Origin: AR12 sp036265915 | GTDB lineage: Bacteria; Methylomirabilota; Methylomirabilia; Rokubacteriales; CSP1-6 | Direction: 5' to 3' | DNA length: 64,000 nt | Assembly (NCBI GenBank): GCA_036265915.1 | Contig: DATAOC010000087.1 | Location: 34,832 to 98,831 of the forward strand | Part shown: in pieces, positions 33,945 to 41,960 of the stretch | How positions within the stretch are numbered: the first letter of the stretch is position 1 | Layout: each line of letters opens with the position of its first letter | Position numbers and translations under genes: made by a program | Notes under the pieces: model-generated | Told to the model about the DNA's origin: nothing | Database searches by the model: none | The model's input: only the letters and a program-made list of their open reading frames with translations

Positions 33945-34946
33945 CTAGTAGCCTCGCGCGCGGTCGACGAGGTTCAGCAGCGGCGCGCCGGCGAGATAGC
34001 GGCGAAGATTCTCCGCGAACAGTCCGGCGCAGCGGTCGTCGTAGCTCGGCAGGAACCCCGACACGTGCGGGGAGAGCAGGACGTTGTCGAGCGCGTAGAA
34101 CGGGTGCCCGGCCGGCGGCGGCTCGGTCGCGAAGACGTCGAGCGCCGCGCCTGCCAGACGCCGCTCGCGCAGCGCCGCCGCCAGCGCCGTCTCGTCCACG
34201 GTGGCGCCGCGCCCGACGTTGATGAAATACGCCGATGGCTTCATGGCCGCGAGCTCGGCGGCGCCGATCAGCCGCTCGGTGTCCGGCGTCAGTGGCGCCG
34301 CCATCACGACGACGTCGGACTGCCGGAGCATGTCGCGAAGCTTGTCCGGCGCAAACCACGCTTCCGGCAGCCGACCCTCCGGATCGCCGGTGCCGGGCGC
34401 CGCGTAGCCCGGATCCTCGCGCTGCGATGGATCGCGCTTGCAGGCGAGAACCGTCATGCCGAACGCGGCCGTCGCCAGGCGGGCCAGCTCGCGGCCGATG
34501 CTGCCGTAGCCGATGATGCCGAGCGCCGCGCCCCGCACCTCCGTCGGCACGAACAGCGGCCAGCGCTGTTCGTCGGGCGGCCATCCGCCACGCCGCTGCC
34601 ATTCGACCATCGTCGGCACGCGGTGGGCCAGCGCGAGTAGCACGGTCATCGCGTACTCGGCGATCGTCGCCGCGTGCACGCCGCTGGTGGTCGTCAGCCG
34701 GATGCGCGACTCCGCGTACAGGGGGTGGCCGTGCAACGCGTCGACGCCGGCCATGTGGAGCTGGACCCACGTCAGCCGCGGCGCGCGCGCGAGATCGCGC
34801 GGCGGCGAGCCCGCGTACAGCACCTCGGCGCGCGCGTAGTCCGCGGATGCCGCGGGCGCGCAGGTGACGCGCAGCTCGGGCGACACGGCCCGGAGGCGCG
34901 CCAGCTGGGCATCGCCGAACGGCATCGTGACGAGGACATCCACCAC
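33945..34946 (-). CDS. D-2-hydroxyacid dehydrogenase
   Basis: NAD(P)-dependent dehydrogenase of 333 residues. It has the Rossmann motif IIGYGSIGRELARLA, catalytic Arg in INVGRGATVDE, Glu in FATEPPPAGHP and His in LSPHVSGFLPSY. The GTG at 34946 (or the adjacent GTG at 34943) follows the stop of the 2OG-oxygenase gene by 2 bases, so they form one operon with the amidohydrolase upstream. It is a second, distinct member beside the gene at 4752. A role in oxidising or reducing a hydroxy acid released by its neighbours is inferred. Confidence 0.9.
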   Translation of the reverse strand: MVDVLVTMPFGDAQLARLRAVSPELRVTCAPAASADYARAEVLYAGSPPRDLARAPRLTWVQLHMAGVDALHGHPLYAESRIRLTTTSGVHAATIAEYAMTVLLALAHRVPTMVEWQRRGGWPPDEQRWPLFVPTEVRGAALGIIGYGSIGRELARLATAAFGMTVLACKRDPSQREDPGYAAPGTGDPEGRLPEAWFAPDKLRDMLRQSDVVVMAAPLTPDTERLIGAAELAAMKPSAYFINVGRGATVDETALAAALRERRLAGAALDVFATEPPPAGHPFYALDNVLLSPHVSGFLPSYDDRCAGLFAENLRRYLAGAPLLNLVDRARGY

Positions 34947-34948
34947 GG

Positions 34949-35977
34949 TCAGGACGCCGTCCGCGCGTAGCCCTGCTGGTGGAAGTAGTTCGCGCTGTAG
35001 AACGCGCGCACGAGCTCGCCGTACGCCGCCCGCGGATAGCGGGCGGGCCGCTCGGCACTCACGCAGCTCGGAAGGCAGTCGATCATCGCGCTCACGTTCG
35101 GGCTGTAGAAGAACGCGATCGAGTAGCGGTCGCGGCCGGAGTCGTTCAGCACGCCGTGCGGGGTGGAGAGAAACCGGTCGTTCGACCAGCGCTTCATGAT
35201 GTTGCCGAGGTTCACGAGGAAGGTGCCGTCGATCACCGGCGGGGCGAGCCACTCGCCGCTCGGCAGCCGCACGGCCAGACCGGGAACGTCCTCGCGCGCA
35301 AGGAAGGTCATGAACGAGTTGTCCGTGTGCGGCCCCTGCCCGAACTGCTCGTCGTCGTCCGTCTCCTGCGGCGGGTAGTGCAGGAAGCGCAGGTTGATGT
35401 GCGCCTCGTCGGCGAAGAACGGCGCGAAGAAGTCGGCCGGCATGTCGAGCGCCCGCGCCAGGATCGGCAGCATCCGCTCGCCGACGCCCTCCAGCGTCTT
35501 GAAGTACGCCACCATCGCCCGCCGCATCGCCGCGTGCCCCGCCGGCCACTGGTTCTGGCCGCGCAGCGGCGTGCCCGCCACCACGTCGGGGTGCTCGTCG
35601 CCACGCTCGTGGCTGATGAAGAAGCTCTCGTTGTAGTTCGGGCGCGTCGCCTTGTGAACCGTCGACGCGCGCTGCATGCTCTCGTTCACGGCCAGATAGC
35701 CGATGTTGCTCTGGTTCAGCTTCAGCGCGAGCTTGTCGGCCAGCGGCATGGCGTGGAACTCACGCGAGGCGTCGAACGCCGCCGCCACGACGGCGGGATC
35801 CACGCCGTGACCCGCGACGTAGAAGAACCCGACGCGCTCGCTCGCCTCGCGCACGGCGGCGGCCGCCGCCTCCAGAGCCCCGCGCTCGCCGCGGAACGCG
35901 GGTCCGACGTCGATGACCGGGATGGCGCGCGTGACCGCGTCGGGATCCTTGACTGCCTGCGCCTTGAAGATGTTCAT
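34949..35977 (-). CDS. 2-oxoglutarate/Fe(II) oxygenase, isopenicillin N synthase-like
   Basis: Non-haem iron oxygenase of 342 residues. The N-terminal DIOX_N domain has AIPVIDVGPAF and SERVGFFYVAGHGVD. The catalytic domain has the iron ligands H-x-D in GPHTDNSFMTFL and the distal His in TPHGVLND, with the 2OG-binding R-x-S in RYSIAFFYSP. The ATG at 35977 with GAGGAG before it overlaps the amidohydrolase stop (ATGA). Between an amidohydrolase and a hydroxyacid dehydrogenase it probably hydroxylates a catabolic substrate; which one is unknown. Confidence 0.9.
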   Translation of the reverse strand: MNIFKAQAVKDPDAVTRAIPVIDVGPAFRGERGALEAAAAAVREASERVGFFYVAGHGVDPAVVAAAFDASREFHAMPLADKLALKLNQSNIGYLAVNESMQRASTVHKATRPNYNESFFISHERGDEHPDVVAGTPLRGQNQWPAGHAAMRRAMVAYFKTLEGVGERMLPILARALDMPADFFAPFFADEAHINLRFLHYPPQETDDDEQFGQGPHTDNSFMTFLAREDVPGLAVRLPSGEWLAPPVIDGTFLVNLGNIMKRWSNDRFLSTPHGVLNDSGRDRYSIAFFYSPNVSAMIDCLPSCVSAERPARYPRAAYGELVRAFYSANYFHQQGYARTAS

Positions 35978-37104
35978 CGTCCCGCTCCTCTCCACCACAC
36001 CTCGCCCGCGCGCAGGGTCAGCCGCGGCACGAACCGCTGGTGACCCGTGATGTGCTGACCGTGGGCGTCCTCGTAGTCGAACGCGCCGTCCTCGAGCTCG
36101 AAGACGGCCACGTCGGCCACGGCGCCGGGCCGCAGCGTGCCGAGGGCCCCGGCCCGGCCGATGACTTTCGCCGGCGCCGCCGTCACCGCGCGCACGACGT
36201 CGGCCAGCGGCATGCCGAGGCTCAGGAATTTCCCCATCGTCGTCGGCAGGTCCTTCACGCAGCCGGCGGCGCCGCCCGTCGTGAGATCGGACGAGATCGT
36301 GTCCGGATAGAACCCTTCGGCGAAGGCCGCGCGCACGACGGGAAAGTTGACGTGCATGCGACCGTGCGCGACGTCGAAGACGATCCCCCGCTCGCGCGCC
36401 GCGCGCACGTCGCGGCTGACCTTGCCCTTGTCGTCGAGAATGCCGTGGCCGCGCCCGTGCAGGAAGTGGCTCACCACGTCGCCGGGTCGGAGCAGGGCCA
36501 GCAGCTCGGCGAGCGGCACCGGCGGGTTCGTGCAGTGCAGCATCACGCGACCGCCGATGGCGTCGGCCGCGCGCACGGCGCGGCGCAGTGGCTCGAGGCC
36601 CGCGTCGCCGACCACTTCGAGCTGGTTGCGCACCTTGATCCCGAGGATGAGGTCCGCGTGGTCACGCGCGGCGCCGACGGCGGCGTCGACGTCCGCATAC
36701 GCGAGGTGGTTCAGCTCACCGATCTTCAGGTAGGCGAGACCGATGGCCGAGATGTTGAGGAAGGCCAGCATCCGCACCCGCGACCGCGCGAGCACCAGCT
36801 CGCGCATGCCCTCGAAGGTGCCCGCCCCCGCGCTGCCGCCGTCGATCCAGGTGGTCACGCCGGTGGCGCGCGCGATGTCGTCCGTGCGCGCCCCGAAATC
36901 CCCCGCGCCGGCAAAGCAGTGGGCGTGAAGATCGATGAGCCCCGGCAGCACCAGCCGGCCCGCCACGTCGTGCACGGTATCGCCGTCCGCAGCCAGCCCG
37001 GCCGCCACCTCGGTGACGAGACCGTCGCGGATACGCACGTCGAGGGCGCCCGTGAGTCCCGCCCCCGGATCCAGCACCTGGCCACCGCGCAGCAGGAGTC
37101 CCAT
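35974..37104 (-). CDS. Dihydroorotase-like amidohydrolase/deacetylase
   Basis: Metal-dependent hydrolase of 376 residues in the EF_0837/AHA_3915-type group. The HxH motif is in GLIDLHAHCFAGAGDFG near residue 60. A likely carboxylated Lys lies in LILGIKVRNQLE, and further ligands lie in VMLHCTNPP and VSHFLHGRGHG, with the Asp in TISSDLTTGGA. It is the first gene of a three-gene operon. TAGAAT at 37134-37139 (minus strand) and a GGGAGG Shine-Dalgarno sequence precede the ATG. Family members cleave cyclic amides or acetylated compounds. Confidence 0.88.
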   Translation of the reverse strand: MGLLLRGGQVLDPGAGLTGALDVRIRDGLVTEVAAGLAADGDTVHDVAGRLVLPGLIDLHAHCFAGAGDFGARTDDIARATGVTTWIDGGSAGAGTFEGMRELVLARSRVRMLAFLNISAIGLAYLKIGELNHLAYADVDAAVGAARDHADLILGIKVRNQLEVVGDAGLEPLRRAVRAADAIGGRVMLHCTNPPVPLAELLALLRPGDVVSHFLHGRGHGILDDKGKVSRDVRAARERGIVFDVAHGRMHVNFPVVRAAFAEGFYPDTISSDLTTGGAAGCVKDLPTTMGKFLSLGMPLADVVRAVTAAPAKVIGRAGALGTLRPGAVADVAVFELEDGAFDYEDAHGQHITGHQRFVPRLTLRAGEVWWRGAGR

Positions 37105-37133
37105 GGTCCGCGCCTCCCTGGTGTCGCGCGCTC

Positions 37134-37139
37134 ATTCTA
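37134..37139 (-). promoter_or_regulatory. -10 box TAGAAT for the amidohydrolase operon
   Basis: Minus-strand TAGAAT lies 29 nt before the start at 37104. No clear -35 match is seen. Confidence 0.3.
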
Positions 37140-37234
37140 CGCGACGGCCTGCCGCGACTCGACCGCATGCCGCGTGGCGCATCGGCGACTGAGCGGCGAG
37201 TGACTTGCAACAGTCGGTGAGAACGGGAGGCCCC

Positions 37235-37657
37235 ATGACTGTCGTCGGTACCGCCTGCGCGCTCGCCGCCGTGCTGCTCGTCGCGTCCCCGGCTCTCGCT
37301 GCCGCCGAGCCGACGCTCGCCGACATCGCCGGCTGCAACGAGCAGGCGGCGAGCCGTACCGGCGCCAGCGCGCTGCCGCAGCAGCCCGGCTCGCGCCCGT
37401 CCATCGCCCCGCGTGCGGACGCCGCGCGCCCGAGCATCGTCCCGGGGCCGGCCGACCGCGGTGTCGGCGCCCCCTCCCCGCCGCCTCAGTCCGCGCCGCC
37501 CCACTCCGCGCCCGGCGAGAAGTCCGACGCGACCGGCTCCGTCATCACGCAGACGCCCGATCCGCTGGTGAAGGGCATGGACGCCGAGAAGGCGGACGAC
37601 CCGCAGTATCGCGCCGCCTATCGCGAGTGCATGCGCGCGCGCATCGGCGAGCGCTGA
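37235..37657 (+). CDS. Small secreted proline-rich protein, paralogue of 49953-50258
   Basis: A 140-residue exported protein of unknown function. The signal peptide covers about 1-23 (SPALAAA). Then come PTLADIAGCNEQAA, a long Pro/Ala/Ser-rich linker of about 70 residues, and the C-terminal module VITQTPDPLVKGMDAEKADD and YRAAYRECMR. Two cysteines flank the linker and could pair. The same modules occur in the gene at 49953-50258. GGGAGG precedes the ATG. It is divergent from the amidohydrolase operon. Confidence 0.7.
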   Translation: MTVVGTACALAAVLLVASPALAAAEPTLADIAGCNEQAASRTGASALPQQPGSRPSIAPRADAARPSIVPGPADRGVGAPSPPPQSAPPHSAPGEKSDATGSVITQTPDPLVKGMDAEKADDPQYRAAYRECMRARIGER

Positions 37658-37688
37658 GCGTTCTCGCGCCCGCGTCCCGGGGGTCGGC

Positions 37689-38102
37689 TCAGCAGCAGCC
37701 GCCCGACGGCGTCTTGCGCTCGACGAGCTCGAGCCGCGTGTCGTCGGGGCCCTGCAGGAACGCGATCCGCGAGCCGCCCGGGATCTGGATCGGTCCCTCG
37801 AGCAGTGCGGCGCCCAGTCCCCTCAGCCGCTCGATGTCGCGCTCGATGTCCTGCGAGTCGAAGCCGAAGTGCTCGAGCCCGAAGTGCGGGCGCGCGTCGC
37901 CGGAGCCCAGGCGCTCGCCCGTGCGCGCGCCCGAGATGTTGACCGCGAGCGCGCCGTCCTCGCTCACGCAGCGGACGAAGCGGTCACCGAACACGCGCGT
38001 CTCGTCGTTGACGATCTTGAAGCCGAACGCCGTCGTGTACCACTCCGCCGTCTTGCGCGGGTCCGGCGCCTTCAGATGGATGTGATTGATGCGGTAGGCC
38101 AT
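37689..38102 (-). CDS. VOC-superfamily (glyoxalase/dioxygenase-like) protein
   Basis: Small metal-site protein of 137 residues with the paired beta-alpha-beta-beta-beta fold: INHIHLKAPDPRKTAEWYTT at the N-terminus, GLEHFGFDSQDIERDIERL in the middle and RIAFLQGPDDTRLELVE at the end. The metal ligands are His in HIHLK, His in EHFGF and Glu in LELVE. It ends in an unusual GGCC dicysteine tail. The start at 38102 (MAYRINHIH) has GGGGGAA upstream and a TATCAT -10 box at 38136-38141. Substrate unknown. Confidence 0.85.
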   Translation of the reverse strand: MAYRINHIHLKAPDPRKTAEWYTTAFGFKIVNDETRVFGDRFVRCVSEDGALAVNISGARTGERLGSGDARPHFGLEHFGFDSQDIERDIERLRGLGAALLEGPIQIPGGSRIAFLQGPDDTRLELVERKTPSGGCC

Positions 38103-38135
38103 CGCGTTCCCCCGTGGGCTGTGACGTGAGCTGCG

Positions 38136-38145
38136 ATGATACACT
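38136..38145. promoter_or_regulatory. Overlapping divergent -10 boxes (TATCAT minus, TACACT plus)
   Basis: ATGATA (38136-38141) is TATCAT on the minus strand for the VOC gene. TACACT (38140-38145), preceded by TGA, is an extended -10 box on the plus strand for the molybdenum hydroxylase operon. They share two bases, so the two promoters cannot be occupied together. Confidence 0.45.
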
Positions 38146-38206
38146 CCGTGCCACCGCGGAGGTGCCGCTCTGAGCAACACAGTGTTGTCGGTCGTGGTCG
38201 GCTGAG

Positions 38207-39049
38207 CTGAAGCCGGCGCCGTTCGAGTATCTGCGCGCGCGCACGCTGGACGAGGCGCTGGCCGCGCTCGACGCGGACAGCAAGGTGCTTGCCGGCGGCC
38301 AGAGCCTAGTGCCGATGCTCAACATGCGGCTCGTGCGGCCCGCCCGTCTCGTCGACATCAACGCGGTCCCCGGACTCGCCGACATCCGCGCCCGCGACGA
38401 CGGCGGCCTGGCGCTCGGCGCGCTGACCCGCCACACCGCGCTGGTGACCTCGCGCCTGGTCCACGAGCACGCGCCGCTGCTGGCGGCGGCCGCGCGTCAC
38501 GTCGGCCACCGCGCCATCCGCAACCGCGGCACGCTCGGCGGCAGCCTGGCCCACGCCGATCCCGCGGCCGAGCTGCCGGCGGCGTTGCTCGCGCTCGACG
38601 CGCGCGTGGTCGTCGCGGGGCCGAGCGGCCCGCGACAGATCGCGCTGGACGATTTCGTCCTCGGCGCGCTCACCACCGCGCTGGCCGCTGACGAGATCGT
38701 CACCGAGATCGACGTGCCGCCCGTCCGGCGCGCCGGCTGGGGCTTCGCGGAAGTGGCGCGGCGCGCCGGCGACTTCGCGCTCACCGGCGTCGCGGCCGTG
38801 CTGCACGGCAACCGCGGGCGGTGCACCGCCGCGCGGCTCGTCGCCTTCGGCGCCGACGAGCGTCCCGTGCGCCTGAGCGCTGCGGAGGACGCGCTGATCG
38901 GCGGCGCGCGAGCCGAAGAGTCGGCGGCCGTGGCGGCGCTGGACTGCCGTCCACCGGCGGACGTCCACGCGTCCGCGGAGTACCGACGACACCTCGTGTC
39001 CGTGCTCACCGCGCGGGTCATCGGCGAGGCGCTCGCACGGCTGGCGTGA
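38207..39049 (+). CDS. FAD subunit of molybdenum hydroxylase (CoxM/CutM type)
   Basis: Medium subunit that carries electrons from the [2Fe-2S] subunit to FAD, 280 residues when read from CTG at 38207. That start restores the family N-terminus LKPAPFEYLRARTLDEALAA. No ATG, GTG or TTG occurs in frame between the stop at 38171 and the GTG at 38285, which would cut into the FAD site. FAD motifs are AGGQSLVPMLNMRLVRP and RNRGTLGGSLAHADPAAELP. The stop overlaps the GTG start of the small subunit. It is a standard M-S-L operon; a CTG start is inferred. Confidence 0.88.
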   Translation: MKPAPFEYLRARTLDEALAALDADSKVLAGGQSLVPMLNMRLVRPARLVDINAVPGLADIRARDDGGLALGALTRHTALVTSRLVHEHAPLLAAAARHVGHRAIRNRGTLGGSLAHADPAAELPAALLALDARVVVAGPSGPRQIALDDFVLGALTTALAADEIVTEIDVPPVRRAGWGFAEVARRAGDFALTGVAAVLHGNRGRCTAARLVAFGADERPVRLSAAEDALIGGARAEESAAVAALDCRPPADVHASAEYRRHLVSVLTARVIGEALARLA

Positions 39050-39576
39050 TCGACGTCACTGTCCGGATGTCCGTCAACGGCCGCGGCGTCGAGCGCACCG
39101 TGTCGCCGCGCCGCTCGCTGGCCGACTTCCTGCGGGAGGACCTCGGACTGACCGGAACGCACGTCGGCTGCGAGCACGGCGTGTGCGGCGCCTGCACCGT
39201 GCTGGTGGACGACCAGACAGCGCGCAGCTGTCTGATCTTCGCCGCCCAGCTCCACGATGCCCGCGTGGTCACGGTCGAGGGCCTCACGCCGCCGGAGGGC
39301 CTCAGCGCGTTGCAGGCGGCGTTCCGCGACTGTCACGCGCTGCAGTGCGGCTTCTGCACGCCGGGGATGCTCGCCGCCGCCCACGAGCTGCTGGCCGAAA
39401 ACGCGGACCCGACGCGCGACGAGATCCGCGACGCCATTGCCGGCAACCTCTGCATGTGCACCGGCTACGTCAACATCGTCCGCGCGATCGAGCTGGCCGC
39501 ACGCCGGCTCGGCGCGTCCGCGGCGGCGGTGGGGGCTCAGGGCGGAGCGGCGCCCGCTCCTCCCCGGCGCGAATGA
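39046..39576 (+). CDS. [2Fe-2S] subunit of molybdenum hydroxylase (CoxS/CutS type)
   Basis: Small electron-transfer subunit of 176 residues with both clusters. The plant-type cluster is in CEHGVCGACTVLVDD with a following Cys in ARSCLIF. The second cluster is in CGFCTPG and NLCMCTGYVNI. The GTG at 39046 overlaps the previous stop, and the stop overlaps the large-subunit ATG. The C-terminus has an extra Ala/Pro-rich tail of about 20 residues. Confidence 0.95.
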   Translation: MIDVTVRMSVNGRGVERTVSPRRSLADFLREDLGLTGTHVGCEHGVCGACTVLVDDQTARSCLIFAAQLHDARVVTVEGLTPPEGLSALQAAFRDCHALQCGFCTPGMLAAAHELLAENADPTRDEIRDAIAGNLCMCTGYVNIVRAIELAARRLGASAAAVGAQGGAAPAPPRRE

Positions 39577-41960
39577 CTCGCTGGGTCGGCGCTCCGCTGC
39601 CGCGGAAAGAGGACGCGCGGCTGCTCGGCGGCCGCGGGCTCTACGTCGACGACGTCGCGCGCCCCGGGCTGCTGCACGCGGCCATGCTGCGCAGCCCGCA
39701 CGCCCACGCGCGCATCGTCGCCATCGATGCCGCCGCGGCGGCGCGACGCCCCGGCGTGCACGCCGTGCTCACGGGCGCCGACGCCGCCGCCGTCTCGCGT
39801 CCCATCCGGCCGCTGATTCCCACGCCGGTGCCGCTGCCCGACTGGTGCCTGGCCGTGGACCGCGTGCGCTACGCGGGCGAGGCGGTCGCCGCGGTCGCGG
39901 CGGTGGATCGCGCGACGGCCGAGGATGCGCTGGAGCAGATTCGCGTGGAGTACGAGCCGCTGCCGGCCGTGGTCGATCCCGAGGCGGCGCTGCGCGCCGA
40001 CAGTCCCCTGCTCTATCCCGAGCTCGGCACCAACGTGCTGTGGCACGACGTGTTCGAGTACGGTGACGTGGCCGGCGCCTTCGCGCGCGCCGACGGCGTG
40101 CTGGGCGAGCGCTTCGGCATCCAGCGCTACGCGTCGACTCCGCTGGAGACGTTCGGCGCCATCGCGGAGCACGACGCCGGGCTCGACACGTATACGTTCT
40201 GGACCAACGATCAGCGCCCCGGCCTCACGCTGGCGATCCTGGCCGACTCGCTCGGCGTGCCCCAGTCGCGGCTGCGGCTCGTGACGCCCGACGTCGGCGG
40301 CGCCTTCGGCAACAAGCGGCGGCCGGCCTACCTGCTGGTGTGCGCGCTGCTGGCCCGGCGCGCGGCGCGGCCGGTGAAGTACCTCGAGGATCGGCTCGAG
40401 AACCTCGCGGCGCTCATGCACGCGTGCAACGGCGTCATGGATCTGGAGCTCGCCTATCGCGCCGACGGCACCGTGCTGGCGCTGCGTGTGCGCGACGTCG
40501 CCGACGAGGGCAAGAACCTCGTGTCGCCGACGCAGCACAACCTGATCAAGCTCGGGAACATCGTCAACGGCTACGGCATCGCCGCCGTCTCATACGAGGC
40601 GTACTCGGTGCTCACCACGAAGTGTCCCAGCGGCGCCAACCGCGGCATCGGCAAGCCGTTCATGTGCTTCGCCGTCGAGCGCGCGATGGCGCTGCTCGCC
40701 CGGAGGCTCGGCCTCGACCCCGCCGAGCTGCGCCTGCGCAACTACGTCGGCACGGGGCAGATGCCGTACACGACTCCGCCGGGCGCGCAGTACGACAGCG
40801 GCGACTACGCCGCCACCCTGCGGCGCGCCCTCGACCGCTTCGACTACCCGGCCGCGCGCGAGGCGCAGGCGCGCGCGCGGCGCGAGGGACGGCTGCTCGG
40901 GATCGGCATCGCGACGTCGGTGGAGCCGGCCGGCACCAATCTCGCCGCCTACGAGCTCGTGACCGGACGGCGCGCCGCCTCGGGATCGGCGGAGGCGGCG
41001 ATGGTGCGCGTGGAGCCGGACGGCCGCGTGCGCGCCTCGCTGGGCGACCCGGCCAGCGGGCAAGGCTACGAGACGGTGGTGGCGCAGATCGTCGCCGACG
41101 AGCTCGGCGTGACACCGGACGACGTGCACGTCGAGCGCGGCTTCGACTCGGCGACCACGCCGTGGCTGTACCTGTCGGGGAACTACTCGAACAAGTTCTC
41201 GGTGACCGACGTCGGGGCCGTGCTCGGCGCCGCCCGGGCCGTACGCGACAAGATCCGGCGCATCGCGGCGCACCGGCTGGAGGCGAGCGCCGAGGACATC
41301 GAGCTGGTGGATGCCGTCGCGCGTGTGCGCGGCGCTCCCGGGCGCGGCGTGGCGATGCGCGAGATCGCGCGCACCGCCTACGCCGACGTGCTCGGCCTGC
41401 CGCCGGGGGAGCCGCCCGGGCTCGAGGCGCGCCACGCGTACCAGAACGCGCTGGCGCAGCCGGTGGGCGCCGATCGCACGGTGCGCTCGCAGCTCGTCTT
41501 CTCGAACGCCGCGCACTGCTGTCTCGTCGAGATCGACCCGCGCACGGGCCAGGTGAAGATCGTCCGGCACGTGGTGGTTCACGACTGCGGGCGCGAGCTC
41601 AACCCGCGACTCGTGGAAGGCATGGTGCACGGCTCCACGGTGCACGGCATGGGCGCAGCTCTGCTGGAGGAGTTCCGTTACGACGCAGACGGCCAGCTGC
41701 TGAGCGCGACCTTCATGGATTACCTGAAGCCGACCGCGCTCGACGTCCCCGACATCGAGGTGGACCGGCTGGAGCACCCGTCGCCGTTCACGCCGCTCGG
41801 CGCCAAGGGCGTCGGCGAGGGCGGCGCCATCCCGGCGCCGGCGGCGGTGGCGAACGCGGTCGAGGATGCGCTCGCGGCGTACGACGTCACCGTCCGGTCC
41901 CTGCCCATCACGCCCGAGCAGCTGTGGCGCTGGCTCGTGGCATCCAAGGAGGCGCGATGA
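39573..41960 (+). CDS. Molybdopterin large subunit, xanthine/aldehyde/CO dehydrogenase family
   Basis: Catalytic subunit with molybdopterin-cytosine-dinucleotide, 795 residues. Family marks are KEDARLLGGRGLYVDD at the start, RYAGEAVAAVAAVDRATAED, VTPDVGGAFGNKR (Mo-pocket loop), and the catalytic Glu in GAKGVGEGGAIPAP near the C-terminus. The loop that is AYxCSFR in form I CO dehydrogenase and AYxGAGR in form II reads SGANRGIGKP here, so CO oxidation is not supported. An organic aldehyde or N-heterocycle is more likely. It is followed by an LLM oxidoreductase gene with 4-nt overlap. Confidence 0.92.
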   Translation: MTRWVGAPLPRKEDARLLGGRGLYVDDVARPGLLHAAMLRSPHAHARIVAIDAAAAARRPGVHAVLTGADAAAVSRPIRPLIPTPVPLPDWCLAVDRVRYAGEAVAAVAAVDRATAEDALEQIRVEYEPLPAVVDPEAALRADSPLLYPELGTNVLWHDVFEYGDVAGAFARADGVLGERFGIQRYASTPLETFGAIAEHDAGLDTYTFWTNDQRPGLTLAILADSLGVPQSRLRLVTPDVGGAFGNKRRPAYLLVCALLARRAARPVKYLEDRLENLAALMHACNGVMDLELAYRADGTVLALRVRDVADEGKNLVSPTQHNLIKLGNIVNGYGIAAVSYEAYSVLTTKCPSGANRGIGKPFMCFAVERAMALLARRLGLDPAELRLRNYVGTGQMPYTTPPGAQYDSGDYAATLRRALDRFDYPAAREAQARARREGRLLGIGIATSVEPAGTNLAAYELVTGRRAASGSAEAAMVRVEPDGRVRASLGDPASGQGYETVVAQIVADELGVTPDDVHVERGFDSATTPWLYLSGNYSNKFSVTDVGAVLGAARAVRDKIRRIAAHRLEASAEDIELVDAVARVRGAPGRGVAMREIARTAYADVLGLPPGEPPGLEARHAYQNALAQPVGADRTVRSQLVFSNAAHCCLVEIDPRTGQVKIVRHVVVHDCGRELNPRLVEGMVHGSTVHGMGAALLEEFRYDADGQLLSATFMDYLKPTALDVPDIEVDRLEHPSPFTPLGAKGVGEGGAIPAPAAVANAVEDALAAYDVTVRSLPITPEQLWRWLVASKEAR

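Noticed and set aside
38285..39049. GTG 38285 as start of the FAD subunit
   Set aside because: It would delete the conserved PAPFEY N-terminus and part of the FAD-binding region; the upstream frame is clearly coding.
39573..41960. Carbon monoxide dehydrogenase (coxMSL)
   Set aside because: The active-site loop has neither the form I AYxCSFR nor the form II AYxGAGR motif, so only the wider molybdenum hydroxylase family is claimed.
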